From NCBI GenBank assembly GCA_034190875.2, contig JAXDRA010000251.1:53501-117500 (forward strand): 64,000 nucleotides of DNA, read 5' to 3'. The translations under genes were made by a program, and so were the position numbers. The notes beneath the pieces were generated by a model. It was given only the letters and a program-made list of their open reading frames with translations. It ran no database searches and was not told the DNA's origin. Positions 12,056 through 26,100 of the stretch are shown piece after piece; the first letter of the stretch is position 1; the number at the start of each line of letters is the position of its first letter. This DNA is from Urechis unicinctus. Taxonomy: Eukaryota > Annelida > Polychaeta > Xenopneusta > Urechidae.

Positions 12056-12106
12056 CTAAAATGGCCACCCGTCATCGGGACAGGTCAGGACAGGTGGCCA
12101 TTTTAG
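12056..12106. repeat. Hairpin with 14-bp perfect arms
   Basis: The arms ctaaaatggccacc and ggtggccattttag are exact reverse complements around a 23-base loop. The arm contains the AAAATGGCCA core that also makes up the right-end array of the unit. The copy in unit C (42,219-42,272) has decayed arms, and unit B lacks it. Confidence 0.85.
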
Positions 12107-14548
12107 TTAACTTCCAGCCCTATTGCTGATGACGGAACTGTAGACTTATTCTGATCATGTGGTGAATGTTTTGTAGCAGAATCCACTCCAGATGAACATC
12201 AGATATGTATGTCTTCATCCTCACAATATACTTATTTTCAGATGTGCACAATTGTAAATGTGACCTCAGGTTTAGGGTTAAGAGAGCTGGCTTATGTGGA
12301 TCAGACACCATTTTATCAGTGGTTAAGTGACCATGGGAAGTGCCACAAAGCCAACCCAGGGGAGCAGTCAAGCATTGAATTCTGGTATATTTATCAATGC
12401 TAAGCTCCATAGCAACCTTCCTGGTGGTCACTAGTCAATGCCTGTCATCTCTACCCATAAAGAGAATGTTAATGTTGCCATCAGTGGTCAATGAAGGGAG
12501 GTTACATTAATTATTGATGGGTTGGCTGTTTGTTATTGGTTATATAATTACAGTTAAAGTGCATATTGATAAGATCAGGCTTACAATGTTTTTTTTACCA
12601 ATATTCTATTAGTTAATATTCAAATGTAGATTCAGTTTCTGCCACATGAGAGAGGATTGGTTTTGACTTCCTTTACTTAATGACAAGAGATTGATTCATG
12701 CGACATGTTGTATTGATGATCAATCTAATCAGGTTGGCAAGAATGAATGTTATGTAATGTATTACATAGACTTCCTTTATTTCTCATGATATAAGACTGA
12801 TAGACAGTTTGACAAGTTATTTTTGTGTGTGTAACAGAATGTGCAACTTTAGCATGGGCACAGCAGGAGAATCATCATTTGCTGAATCATATGGACAAGC
12901 TGTTGTATGGATTCACTAATTGTGTCCTTGGAAACCCACCAAGACTGGACCTCTTGAAAGTCTATTACTGATAGTGCAACATAAGACGCTGTTGTGGTAG
13001 TTCCTGCTGATTATGTTCACATTTATCTGTAGATATGCTTTACTTGATAATGATATCCTGATCATTGATTTCCTTATGTTGTTAACCCTTATGAGGTCAA
13101 TACATTCAGTCCATTTAAGTCAATTTATTCAGCCCAATCAACTCTGAATGCCTATATTGTGGATACATTTTTTGTAGAATAGAGTGACCCTAGATAGGCA
13201 AGTGAACAGCAAATAAAGTTTAATCATAAACAAAATAAATTCATCTTCAACCTATTCCTGACCTTAACAAATCCTTCAGCACATTTCCTGCAGATGCTGC
13301 TGGGTTTTTTTCATTTTGTAACTACATGTTATTATGTGGCTAACTGAATAAAGGTGATATATTTAAAACTTAAAGATTGTTTAATCCATGTTTTAATCAT
13401 GGTGTCTTGAGGGGATTTATATCATTCATTCTTAAAGATGGGATTCATTTAAATTCACAAAATAAATCTAATGTTAGGCATGACAATGATGTTCTTTCAT
13501 GAACAGATAAAACATGTAATAAAGAATGCACAATTAATCAATTGAAGTTCTATTTGACACTCGATGAAGCAAATTGTGAATAGATGCATGAACATATGCA
13601 GTTGGACACATTATATGACATGCAAATACTTTGATAAGTGCCCTGTTGCCTTAACTTCTCGGCTGGTTTGCATGATTGCAGTTAATATTTAACAATATGA
13701 AAATAAATTATTGAAACGTATATTGTAAGAGCAAGGACTGGGTTCATAACGCTATGTGATGCTTCCTCCACTGCTCCGTGTCATTCAGCGTATAGCTAGC
13801 TGCTCAGAACTTCACAGAAGCCTGGCAACCCGACCGATTTGGGAGACACCCAAATAGCTTCAGTGGAAAGTTATTTGCTCTCAAATTATCATATCTGATT
13901 TGCCTTTCATTTACTCTACATAAACACTTCTCTTTTCATTTAATTGGAACTGATTTAAGAATATCACCTTGTTGTTTTTGTTGCACCAAATTTAAGTGGA
14001 TTTTGCAACTTTGGCCATGTGCGCAAAACTGTCGCCATGTCGCAGGGAGATAAATAGTGACAGCAGTTTGGACTCTCCCGATTCAAGGGACGAGGGATGT
14101 TGTCCAACACCGTTGACAGACAGATTACAGTGTTCAGAGTGGTTAAATAACATAAAGCTACCCAAAGCAAGCGAAATATATAATAGTTACAGCAATATAA
14201 TCAATGATGGCAGTTTAATTATCCATGAATCAGAATATAAATACGTTAAAATATATGACCTACATTTTTGACTTGGAATCGTCCGTGCTGCAATATTAGA
14301 GACGACAATCTTAAGAATGTTAGGTATCACTTATTATTGTTAAAAATTAATAACGGGAACGTCGAAGATAGGTGACTTTAATGCATATTTTCTCCGGTTC
14401 CCCGGTACACCTGCCGCTCGGCAAGGTTCGGAACTTGTCGGAGCAAGACATTGCGTCAGCATTTCGTGGAATCGCGCCGATAATTTAACTTCACTATTTC
14501 TTCATGGCTCGTGGAATATTGTGAATGTACAGTTCAAATTACGTATAA
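12107..14548 (+). repeat. Right part of ~9-kb unit, copy A
   Basis: This segment aligns with 23,640-26,075 (B) and, with internal deletions, 42,273-44,000 (C). It is non-coding by eye: the small open frames at 12,120-12,431 and 13,996-14,271 are not preserved between copies. It ends where the LINE is inserted. Confidence 0.85.
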
Positions 14549-16713
14549 ATAGTAATAGTAATATGTTGGGTATAAGGCTAGAGCCTGTAGGTCCAATCTG
14601 GGCGTTTAGACTATAAACCACTGCTGGAGACATGTCCGGGGGAAGGAGGTATATTTCAGGGGTAGGACGGTAGGTCGTATTGGTGGGTGGTCCAGAGGCT
14701 GTCAAGGCGTGCCTTGAAATAGTTGACGGAGGGGGCTGTGGCCACACCCTCGGGGAGAGAGTTCCAGTCGGATACCACTCTCTGAGAGAAGAAGTTCGTC
14801 CTGCATAGGCGAGTGAAAATCTTGAGGGCCTGACCGCGGGTGCGTTTTAGGTGGCGTAGCCTATCTGGGTAGCTTAAACCCCTTATCCCGGCTACTAGCT
14901 CAGTGGCTCGTCTCTGTACCCTTTCTATCAATTTTTTGTCCGTCTTGAGTAGGGGCCCCCACACGTGTTGCAGTATTCTAAATGAGGGCGGACGTATGCC
15001 TTGTGGAGCAGGGGCAGCGAGACTTCATCCAAAGCGTAAAACGATCTCTTGATGACAGCGAGGATGCTGCTGGCCTTCTTCGCCGCTGTGGCAGTCTGCT
15101 GGTGAAACTTGAGATCCACATCAACGATTACCCCGAGGTCATGTTCATGGGTTCGATCGCCAAAGTGCCGATGTGGTAACTGTAGCCTGGGTTGTTCGGA
15201 CCAGTATGCAGCACCTTGCATTTGAGGCGGTTGAATGGCAACTGCCATGTGGCGGACCAGCTATCGGGTCGATCGATGTCGTCTTGGATGCTAGCCTGGT
15301 CGGCTTGGGATGCAATGGGGCGGCTTATCTTCGAATCATCGGCAAAGAGACGGCAGAAGTTGACGGTGCAGTCTGGGAGGTCGTTAATGAAGATGACGAA
15401 TAGGACCGGCCCGAGAACCGATCCCTGTGGGATTCCACTCCTCACAGGACGCCATGATGACAGCTGGCCATTGACTAATACTCGCTGGTGCCGATTTGCG
15501 AGGAACTTCTTGATCAATTGGTGGCAGGTGCCGTCGATGACGTAAGCTGTTAGCTTGCTGAGAAGGTGGCCGTGGGGGACGGAGTCGAATGCTTTGACGA
15601 AATCAAGGTATATGCAGTCGACGCACTTGCCATGGTCGAGGGCGTCGGTCCAAGCTTCGAGGGTTGATAAGAGTTGTGTTGTGCAGGAGCGGCCTGGCAC
15701 AAAACCATGTTGTTCATCTGCGAAGAGATTGTTTCGGCTCATATGGTCAATGATCGCGTCGCGTATTATTGACTCGAGAACCCTTGATCCCAGAGCGGTG
15801 AGGCTAACTGGGCGGTAGTTGCACGGCGATCTCCTGGAGCCCTTCTTATGGATTGGGGTGACATGACCTACTCTCCATTCAGCGGGGAATTCGAAGCAGT
15901 GAGGGACAGTTCGAAACACTTCTTGAGGTGGGTGGTCAGTCCAAAGGAGCATTCCTTGAGGATGCGGGGGTGCCATCCGTCGGGCCCAGGGGATTTACAA
16001 GGCGAAAGTTTCTTCAGCTTCTCTTCGATTTTCTTCTCCGAGATTTCGATGTTGGACAGTGGATAGTCGACTGAGCGGTGTGGAAGAGTCGGGGAGTGGG
16101 ACAGGTCTTAAACAGTGAATATCGATGTGAAGAAAGAGTAAAGTGTCTTCACTTTACCATAGTCAGAGCTGGCGATGGTTTCGTCCTCGCGGATGAGATC
16201 GTCAACCTTAGATCGGGTCTTGAGCCTCGAGTTGATGTACCTCCAGATGGACTTTGGGTTGTGTCGCGTCATCAACAATACGGCGTTCGAAGTCGGTACG
16301 GAGTCGACTGGAGAGCGATCGCAATGCATTCCTGACCTTTTTGTAGCTAACATGGTCAGATTGATTATGGGACTCACAGTATGTGTGCCAGAGGGCTTTC
16401 TTGATTTTCCGCATACGATCGACCTCGGGGGTGGTGTACAACTGCTTTCTAGAGCGCTTGGGGGCTGAGCGTGGGATGCATTTGGTGGTGGCGGTATCGA
16501 AGTGTTGGGCAAGACGGGTCCAGGCTTCCTGCGTACTTGGACAGTCGAGTTCAGTGTCCCAGTCGACTGCTTGAAGCAAGCCCGTGAGCCGGGGGTAATC
16601 ACCCCTATTTAGGTTGAAACGGCGCTGGTCGGAGACTGCTGGCGTGGGGTAGCAAATGATGTTGAACTTGAGACATATGTGATCACTTTTCCATACATAT
16701 GTGATCACTTTTC
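14549..16713 (-). mobile_element. 5'-truncated CR1-type LINE inserted in unit A
   Basis: The element lies exactly between bases that are adjacent in units B and C (gtata followed by cgatgag or gcaatgag), so the empty site is visible twice. It runs on the minus strand. Its 3' end is a short (ACTATT)-like tail (plus strand atagtaatagtaat at 14,549-14,562). The 5' end is truncated before the RT domain and shows a 22-bp duplicated segment (acatatgtgatcacttttcc at 16,673 and 16,695). Only the region from just upstream of RT to the 3' end remains. Confidence 0.88.
14656..16708 (-). pseudogene. LINE ORF2 remnant: reverse transcriptase and C-terminal region
   Basis: The coding sequence is split over several frames. 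From its N-terminal side: a linker region (16,708-16,108) ending SFFTSIFTV, then the RT domain (15,976-15,128), then the CR1-type C-terminal region (15,248-14,656). RT landmarks are WRVGHVTPIHKKG, NYRPVSLT, DFVKAFDSVPH, GIPQGSVLGPVLF and LFADDSK, the last being the catalytic FADD box. The C-terminal part shows LGVIVD, KAYVRPHLEY, IERVQRRATELV and FFSQRVVSDWNSLP, typical of CR1-like elements. The endonuclease domain is missing. At least three frame changes make it inactive. Confidence 0.9.
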
Positions 16714-17282
16714 CAATGAGGAATCAAAAAACGTTTCTAACGGTTCCCGAAAGACCTAAAAACGCGCAATACTTTGTGTAAGCGTGTTTGTAGGAATTTA
16801 ATTTAAGTCGTTTATGGTTTAATTGACCTTCTAAGCTTTGTAACCCAAGGTTGTATGAACGATGGTCTGTCAGTAGTAGGTTGGTTGGGATAATAATGGT
16901 TGGTAATATCGGAAGGCAAAACGGGCTGGCCAGCTCATTTGTTTATTTTAATGGCCAATATGGTTGGATATATAAAATGGCCAAAATGGTTGGTTATATA
17001 AAATGGCCAAAATGGTCGGTTTTATAAAAAGTTCCAAAATGGTTGGTTTTTTGCATGACAAAACTATTACGACTTTTTTGGTACAACCATTTTGGCCTAC
17101 AATTTCTATAAGCTTCTAAAATAAGTTTTGAATGAATTTATTAACTGAAAGCTGTACAAGGCAGATGTATAAATTTTTGCATCTGCGATATCACATAATT
17201 TGAGCTCCAAAAAGCGAAATAATAAAATGACCCAAAATGGTCGGTTTTGTCGATATTGTTCAAAATGGATGCTATTGCAAGT
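16714..17282 (+). repeat. Right end of unit A with CCAAAATGG iteron array
   Basis: Within 16,945-17,100 the motif CCAAAATGGTTGG (or CCAATATGG, TGGTCGG) recurs four times about 26-28 bp apart, separated by TTATATAAAATGG. One reverse-oriented copy (ACAACCATTTTGGCC) follows, and two more CCAAAATGG-type sites lie at 17,228-17,270, next to the (TA)n tract. The same arrangement closes units B (26,320-26,645) and C (44,230-44,565). Non-coding. Confidence 0.85.
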
Positions 17283-17525
<243 letters not shown>

Positions 17526-20500
17526 ATACAAGTCCGACCATGATGGTACAATTCACCGACTATTTTGGCCCATACTTACATTTTGGTCGACGATCATGGG
17601 GCCAAAATAGTCAGCGTCATCTCATAGGCTTACACAACTGCACTTCCCCACCAAATTGCAACTTTGTTTGCTACTGCTCCGCCTAAGGTTGGAATCATAT
17701 TATTCGGGGTAACTATCCACTCTTTCTTGGCGTTAAATGCCTTTGCCTGAATTTACATTTTGGCCTCAACGACCATTTTGGCCATGTTGAATAATCGGTC
17801 ATTATTTGGCTTTGTTCGATGTATATTTGCTTCAAACTTAGATTCATGATTTGTGTGACTTTTAACTTCAATGAAAATTTCTTTGTTTTAAATTATCGCT
17901 TGAAATGAAGAACATACAAATTTTGAATGAATATATAAATCAGCAGTTTAACGAATAACGGGCGGCACACACTCAAATATCTTTACGGACGGATATCAAA
18001 AAAATGGCGATTTTACTGGGAAATCCGGTGTTGTAAGTCTTTGTCAACTCATTTTTGGTGTTTTTTTTCTCAATATATATCCGTCTGATACTGTTTAATT
18101 TAGGTAAATAGGAACAAATGTAGCACTTAAGCAGGGATTTCGAGACGCAGATCAGCATTCAAAACGTTTGGAGAATCTCACTGAATTGAGATACCGGTTT
18201 TCTCGATCTATGATGTGTAAAGTTTCAAGTAATAAATGAAAACATATCACATCAACAGACTGTTTTTAACAAGGGAATAATTAGCCAGATTGTTGTGTTA
18301 TCAGTTTGCTCATGTCGTAAAATCTAACTTTCCCCACGAATGCATCCGCGGGCTCGAGCAGAAGGATTATTTTGGGATTGTAACAATTCCAGCTTGCCAT
18401 ACAGCGTGGAATTTCCGGTACACGAGCGAATATAAACAAAGCCTTTCAAAGGCAATCGGTCAGCCATGACCATTTTACACGCTATGTTTCCATGTGATTC
18501 CCGCTCGGTCAGTATGATTCCAACGTTTATAGGTTGAATATCATTCATGTGACAATGTACTTTATTGTTGCGGGAAGAAATTTCATGTACGACATATTAT
18601 GAAATACCCGTAGTTTACAGTGGTTAGCGAGCTTCACCGGGCTGTTCCGCACGTGCCACGTGGGCTCTACGGTTCACACTTACCGATCACTAACACTATT
18701 CCAACGGCGAACAATATCCGGATACCACGTTAATGTTACTAGATACAGCTTGGTTAGACAGATCTACCGATTACCATTGATTTAAAAAAAAAATGTATTT
18801 CCTAACGTTCATTTAACCGTATTGGCTATTGCCATTGGCCATTTTAGCGAACGGATTTTGCGCCATCTGTCAGATGTAAACATTGCCTGATCATGACAGC
18901 GGACATTCACTCCGGTATCACAATAACCCAAACGCTCCAATTCGGTTGTTGAGTAAGGTAGGGGATCTTGATTCCAGGATCATCGATCCCACACGTCTTC
19001 AGACATTATGCCCTGTAACTCACAATGTTGTATGGTGGACTATGACACTAGCCACCACTAGCCACTAATATAGCTAGTGTCATAGTACACTATATAACAA
19101 CTCTGGTGGTACTGCGTTAGTGGGGGTGGGGTTACTCTTTCAAATGTGATTTTTTTCCCAAGGTTGAAGATTGATATTTTGCTTTCGACATCATTGAAGT
19201 ATATACTTGCATCAGTAATGTTACCCTTAACCTTCCTTTTAAAGTACTTTTATTGGACATGGAAATATTATGTATCATTGTAATACACTAAAACATGAGT
19301 TATTTATTACATTCCTATAAGTTTGATTATATGTTACATGATAGTTCAGTCGTGTCAAACTTCTGCCATCAATAAGTCAGGAAAGTGATCCTTTAGATTT
19401 CAATAGAAGCTTTCAAAAAAATGTTCAATGCTTGTAATACAATTCTTTAATAGAACAATCACCTCATTTGAATCTATCAGATGTAGGCTATTAATGCCAT
19501 GATCATTGGTAAGTCAGTCTTAAAATTTGTGCATCTGGTCTAGTTTTGATGGTGGTATTAAGCATATTTGAAACCCCAAATCACCTGTGGCCTTTTCAGG
19601 ACAGTGCAGTTCCCAAGATGTAACAAACTGACTGGTTATCCATGACTTGGATGGTCCCTTTGATTAGTTTCCATCCCGGACATGTTGCATGCCACTTATA
19701 AGGTATTTATGGACCATTAGGCAGGACACTTTAATAGTTATGCTCCTCAGCACAGTTTTGCCCTGTCAATCTGTCTGCTTGTAAACTTTTGGTATCACAT
19801 TTGTTTTAATAATACAAGCCACTGTTATATTGATTGTCATTTACAAACAAAATATCAGCCCTTTGTGACCTTATTATTGAAAAATAATCTCTTAGCTATG
19901 TTAACCAATTAAGGAATACCAGTCTGAAATTAATCATGAACCACTCTTATATTGACCATTACTTACAAAGTAAATATCAGCTCTGCATGACCTTTTATTC
20001 CTGAGAGATTTACATAATTGGGAATAATTCTTGATGGCACATTTTCTTATAATACAAGCTAGCAACTCCTCATTGACCAAATCTTCCTGCATAACCTTTG
20101 AACCCTGGATTATTATTGAATAATATCCTGTGCCTATAAACCCAATGGGGTATTAAAAGTTTTGATGTCACAAATTGTTATTAATTAAGCTAGTGATCTC
20201 AAATCCTACAAAGGGCCTTCTCATGTCAGTATCTCTTTGCTAACTAGAAATCAGATCTGTCAAGTGACAAATGGGGTTTATCATGTCCTTATATTCTGGC
20301 ATACTTTAACTTATAGCTTTATGGCTTTTGACCTCTCACGTGCTAAATTAAAGCAAATTAAAATTTCTTGTTCCAGGAAAAATGTTATTAATAGCTCATG
20401 GGTGTTTGGGTTAATCATTTCTAAAAAAATTAAATTATTTGGCTTAAATGCTAAAACTATTTGCAAAACTACTTGGCGATGGACTATTGATGCCAGACAA

Positions 20501-21200
20501 GTGGGTTTGGGGGTTATTGTTCAGCCCTGGTGTATCATTGAATACAATGTTATGCTATAAAAGCTATGATTAAATGCTGTCATAAATTGTTAATACAAAT
20601 CGTGCCAAAAGAAGCAGAGTTCAATACCCATGGCCTTCTGTCTCTATTGTAAGGCAGTTAGATTAACTAAGTGTTTGCGATGACATTTTGCCTAGCAGCA
20701 CTCATGATATGGTATAAACTGCTTTACCTACTGTTCTGGGTTTAATATTGCGGACCCAGCGTCTCAATTGATCATATTGGAGATTCACATCCGCTGTGGT
20801 GGTTTATCAGCCCTATTTAGGAAATTTATTTGTTCAAGATGGGCAACAGTATCAACTGTCCAAACATCACAATTATGCTCATCTATCTCTGCAAGATACC
20901 TCCTCATATCAAAGGGAGCAGTGTTTTTCTTTAGGGCCACTAGGCTCTTGCTTAGTGAAAAGAAATATTCTTTAGTCTTATCAATTCGTAACATTTGGTG
21001 ATTTGAGATAAATGTATTGTTAAAGATAAAAATAGTGAGGAGGTCATGTGGCTTCATCTACATTACTGTCAGTAATGTAGATGAAGCCACATGACCTCCT
21101 CACTATTCTACATAATGAGTTACATTTGAAATATTAAGGTCCATGTGCTAAACCAACATGAAAATTTATTTTCTTCTGCATGCATGTATATGGTACAACT
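17526..21200 (+). repeat. Left and middle part of ~9-kb unit, copy B
   Basis: The first ~1.1 kb matches 309-1,400; the stretch from about 18,420 on matches 37,681-40,316. Conservation is spread evenly and open frames are not shared, so I call it non-coding. It contains a small hairpin (actatgacactagc with gctagtgtcatagt, about 19,039-19,086) and a 36-bp hairpin just before the minisatellite. No gene is seen. Confidence 0.85.
21032..21106. repeat. Perfect 36-bp-arm palindrome before minisatellite B
   Basis: The left arm is 21,032-21,067, the loop is gtc, and the right arm is 21,071-21,106; the arms are exact reverse complements. Each arm contains gtggcttcatctacatta, which resembles one minisatellite unit (gtggcttcatcaatatt). 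The unit C copy at 40,143-40,217 has two arm mismatches. Confidence 0.95.
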
Positions 21201-23166
21201 TCATCAATATTGTGGCTTCACCAGTTTTAGAGGCTTTACCAATACTGTCGCTTCGCCAATACTGTGGCTTCACCAATATTGTGGCTTCATCAATATTGTG
21301 GCTTAATCAATATTGTGGCTTCACCAATAACATAGCTTCACCCATACTTTGGCTTCACCAATATTCTGGCTTCACCAATGTTGTGGCTTCATCAATGTTA
21401 TCCCTTCATCAATATTTTGGCTTCACCAATGTTGTGGCTTCATCAATATTGTGGCTTCACCAATAACATAGCTTCACCCATACTTTGGCTTCACCAATAT
21501 TTTGGCTTCACCAATGTTGTGGCTTTACCAGTGTTGTAGCTTTACCAATATTTTGGCTTCACAAATGTTGTGGCTTCATCAATGTTATCCCTTCATCCAA
21601 ATTTTGGCTTCACCAATGTTGTGGATTCACCAGTGTTGTGGCTTTACCAATATTGTGGCTTCAACAATAACGTGGCTCCACCAATACTGTGGCTTCATCA
21701 ATATTTTGGCTTCACCAATGTTGTGGCTTCATCAATGTTATCGCTTCATCATTTTTTGGGATTCACCAATGTTGTGGCTTCACCAGTGGTTTGGCTTCAT
21801 CAATATAGTGGCTTCACCAATATTGTGGCTTCATCAATATTGTGGCTTCACCACTTTTGTGGCTTCACCAATGTTGTGGCCTCACCAGTGCTGTGGCTTT
21901 ACCAATATTGTGGCTTCGCCAATATAGTGGCTTCATCAATATTTTGGCTTCACCAATAACATAGCTTCACCCATACTGAGGCTTCACGGTTCACCAATAT
22001 TTTGGCTTCACAAATGTTGTGGCTTCATCAATGTTATCCCTTCATCAATATTATGGCTTCATCAATGTTGTGGCTTCACCAGTGTTGTAGCTTAACCAAT
22101 ATTTTGGCTTCACCAATGTTGTGGCTTCATCAGTGTTGTGGCTTTACCTATATTATGACCTCACCACTAACGTGGCTTCACCAATACTGTGGCTTCGCCA
22201 ATGTTGCGGCTTCACCAATGGTGTGGCTTAACCAATATTGTGGTTTCACCACTACTGTGGCTTTACCAAGACTGCGGCTTCACCAATGTTGTAGCTTCAC
22301 CAGTGTTGTAGCTTCAGCAATATTGTGTCTTCAGCAATATTGTGGCTTCACCAATACTGTGGTTTTATCAATATTTTGGCTTCACCAATATTGTGGCTTT
22401 ACCAGTGTTGTGACTTCAGCAATATTGTGGCTTCAGCAATATTGTGGCTTCACCAATAATGTGGCTTCACCAATATTGTTGCTTCATCTATATTTTGGCT
22501 TCACCAATATTGTGGCTTTAACAATACTGTGGCTTCACCAATATTGTGGCCTCACCAATACTGTGGTTTGATCAATATTTTGGCCTTACCAATATTGTGG
22601 CTTCAGCAATATTGAAAATTCATCAATATTGTTGCTTCACCAATATTGTGACTTCACCAATATTGCGGCTTCTACAATACTGTGGCTTCACCAATAATGT
22701 GGCTTCACCAGTGTTGTAGCTTCAGCAATATTGTGTCTTCAGCAATATTGTGGCTTCACCAATACTGTGGTTTTATCAATATTTTGGCTTCACCAGTATT
22801 GTGGCTTTACCAGTGTTGTGACTTCAGCAATATTGTGGCTTCAGCAATATTGTGGCTTCACCAATACTGTGGCTTCACCAATATTGTTGCTTCATCTATA
22901 TTGTGGCTTCACCAATATTGTGGCTTTAACAATACTGTGGCTTCACCAATATTGTGGCCTCACCAATACTGTGGTTTGATCAATATTTTGGCCTTACCAA
23001 TATTGTGGCTTCAGCAATATTGAAAATTCATCAATATTGTTGCTTCACCAATATTGTGACTTCACCAATATTGCGGCTTCTACAATACTGTGGCTTCACC
23101 AATATTGTGGCTTCACCAATTTTGTGACTTCGTCAATGTTGTGGCTTCATCAATGTTTTGGCTTCT
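21200..23166 (+). repeat. 17-bp minisatellite, array B
   Basis: About 115 copies of the gtggcttcaccaatatt unit, the longest of the three arrays. It includes a higher-order duplication: the block with agcttcagcaatattgtgtc recurs 408 bp apart (22,303 and 22,711), exactly 24 units. Long open frames over it are artefacts of the 17-bp period. Confidence 0.97.
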
Positions 23167-26100
23167 CTTGTTTATCATATTTCGTTGAGGTATATCAATC
23201 ACTGGGGCTTAAAAAGACATGTTATGTCTAAGTGTAATTTTTGTTAAAACCATCAGAATGACCAAAATGACCGAAACAATGAGTATTTTCTGTATTTGTT
23301 GTGTGTGAGTATGGCTTCAACAGTCTGTTTAAGTAGAAGTTTTTTATCACCAGTTCTGTTTACCCAGTATGACTGTTAGGCTCCACCTGGTCCTGATTGA
23401 TGGTCTTGCAGTTTTGATGTATGTACTTGTGTATAGTGTCTCATTGTTGTGCACTTAATCTGCTCTGTATTTATCTGCAATTCATATCACCTCCTCATCA
23501 CCTGCCCAGCATGACACAGACCTGGGGTTCTCTTTATTACCAGCCAGTCGTTACACTGACCTGGGGTTCTTGTCACCAGCCCAGTATGTCACTGACCTGG
23601 GGTTCTGCTAACATGGCATCTTTTTTGTTTGGAGGGGTAGAATTAAGCTCCCTGGGCTGTAGACTTATTCTGAACATCTGGCTTTGTCACATAATCATCT
23701 CCAGATGAACATCAGATATGTATGTCCTCATCTTCACTATATACTGATTTTCAGATGTGCACAATTGTAAATGTAAAGGGTAAAGAGAGCTGGCTTATGT
23801 GGATGAGACACCATTTAATCAGTGGTTAAGTGACAGATGGAAGTGCACCATAGCCAACCCAGGGGAGCAGTCAAGCATTGAATTCTGGTATATTTATCAA
23901 TGCTAAGCTCCATAGCAACCTTCCTGGTGATCACTAGTCAATGCTTGTTATCTTGATACCCAGAAAGAGAATGTTAAAGTTGCCATCAGTGGTCAATGAA
24001 TGAAGATAACATTAATTATTAATGGGTGGGCGGTTTGTTATTGGTTATATAATTGCAGTTTAAGTGCATATTGATAAGATCAGGCTTACAATGTGTTTAC
24101 CAATATTCTATTAGTTTATATTCAAATGTAGATTCAGTTTCTGCCACATGAGAGAGAGTTTTTACTTCCTTTACTTAATAACAAGAGATTGATTCATGTG
24201 ACATGTTGTATTGATGATCAACCTTATCAGGTTGGTACGAATTAATGTTGTGTAATGTTTTACACTGACTTCCTTTAGCTCTTATGATATATGACTGATA
24301 GGGAGTTTGACAAGTTAACTTTGTGTGTGTAACAGAATATGCAACTATAGCTGGGGCACAGCAGGAGAATCATCTTTTGCTGAATCATGTGGACAAGCTG
24401 TTGTATGGATTCACTAATTGTGTCCTAATGGAAACCCACCAAGACTGGCCCTATTGAAAGTTTATTACTGATAGTGCAACATAAGGCACTGGTGTCGAAG
24501 TTCCTGCTGATCATGTTCAAATTTGCTTGATAATGATATCCTGATAATTGATTTCCTTATATTGTTAACCCTTATGTGGTCAATACATTCAGTCCATTAA
24601 GTCAATTTATTCAGCTGAATCACCTCTGAATGCCTATATTGTGGATACATTTTTTTGTAGAATTTAAGTGACCCTAGATAGGCAAGTGAACAGCAATCAA
24701 AGTTTAATAATCAACATAACAAATTCATCTTCTGCCTAGTCCTGACCTTAACAAATCCTTCAGCACATTGTCTGCAGATGCTGCTGTTTTTTTTTTAAAT
24801 TTTGTAACTACATGTTATTATGTGGCAAACTGAATAAAGGTGATATATTTAAGACTTAAAGATTGTTTAATCCATGTTTTAATCATGGTGTCCTGAGGGG
24901 ATTTATATCATTCACACTGAAAAATGGGATTCAGTTTAATTCTCAAAATAAATCTAATGTAAGGCAAGACAATGATGCTCTTTCGTGAAAAGATAAAACA
25001 TGTAATAAAGAATGCACAATTAATCAATTGGAGGTCAGTTTGACATTTGATGAAGCAAATTGTGAATAGATACATGAATTTATGCAGTTGGACACATCAT
25101 TATATGACATGCACATACTTTGGTTAGTGCCCTGTTGCCTAAACTTCTCGGCTGGTTTGCATGATTGCAGTTAACATTTAACAATACGAAAATAAATTAT
25201 TGAACCATATAATTTAAGAGCGAGGACTGGGTTCATAACGCTATGTGATGCTGCCTCCACTGCTCCGTGTCATTCACTATATAGCTAGCTAGCTGCTCAA
25301 GAACTTCACAGACGCCTGTCAACCCGACCGACTTGGGCGACACCCAAATAGCTTCAGTCGAAAGTTATTTGCTCTCAAATTACCATATCTTATTTGCCTT
25401 TCATTTACTACATATAGACACTTCTTCTTTCATTTAATATTTAAGATTATCACCTTGTTGTTGTTGTTGTTGCACCAAATTTAAGCGGATTTTGCAACTT
25501 TGGCCATGTGCGACAAGACTGTCGCCATGTCGCACGGAGATAAATAGTGACAGCTGTTTGGACTCTCCCGATTCAAGGGACGAGAGATGTTGTCCAACAT
25601 TGTTGACAGACAGATAACATTGTTCAGAGTGGTTAAATAACATTAATCCGCCCAAAGCAATCAATATGTATTATAGTTACAGCAATAACTTCAATGATAG
25701 CAGTTAAATTATCCATGAATCAGAATATAAATAGGTTAAAATAAATGACCTACTTGCATTTTTGACTTGGAATCGTCCATGCTCCAATATTAGAGACGAC
25801 AATCTTCAGAATGTTAAGTATCACTAATTCTTGTTAAAAACTCGCAGTACCTAAGTATAAACTTGTATCCAAATTAATAACGGATACGTTGAAGAACTCC
25901 CTTCCCTAAAATAGGTGACTTTAATGCATATTTACTCCGTTCTCCACCTGCCGCTCGGCAAGGTTCGGAACTTTTCGGAGCAAGACATTGCGTCAGCATT
26001 TCGTGGAATCGCGCCGATAATTTAACTTCACTTTTTTCTTCATGTCTCGTTGAATATTGTGAATGTACAGTTCGAATTATGTATATACGATGAGAAAAAA

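Noticed and set aside
15173..16574. Plus-strand open frames across the LINE
   Set aside because: They are shadows of the minus-strand reverse transcriptase, which carries all the recognisable motifs.
16945..17100. SRF CArG boxes or a MADS-box cluster
   Set aside because: CCAAAATGG has only five A/T between CC and GG, not six; repetition at an element end explains the cluster better.
21200..23166. CRISPR-like array
   Set aside because: The 17-bp unit is contiguous without unique spacers, and the DNA is eukaryotic.
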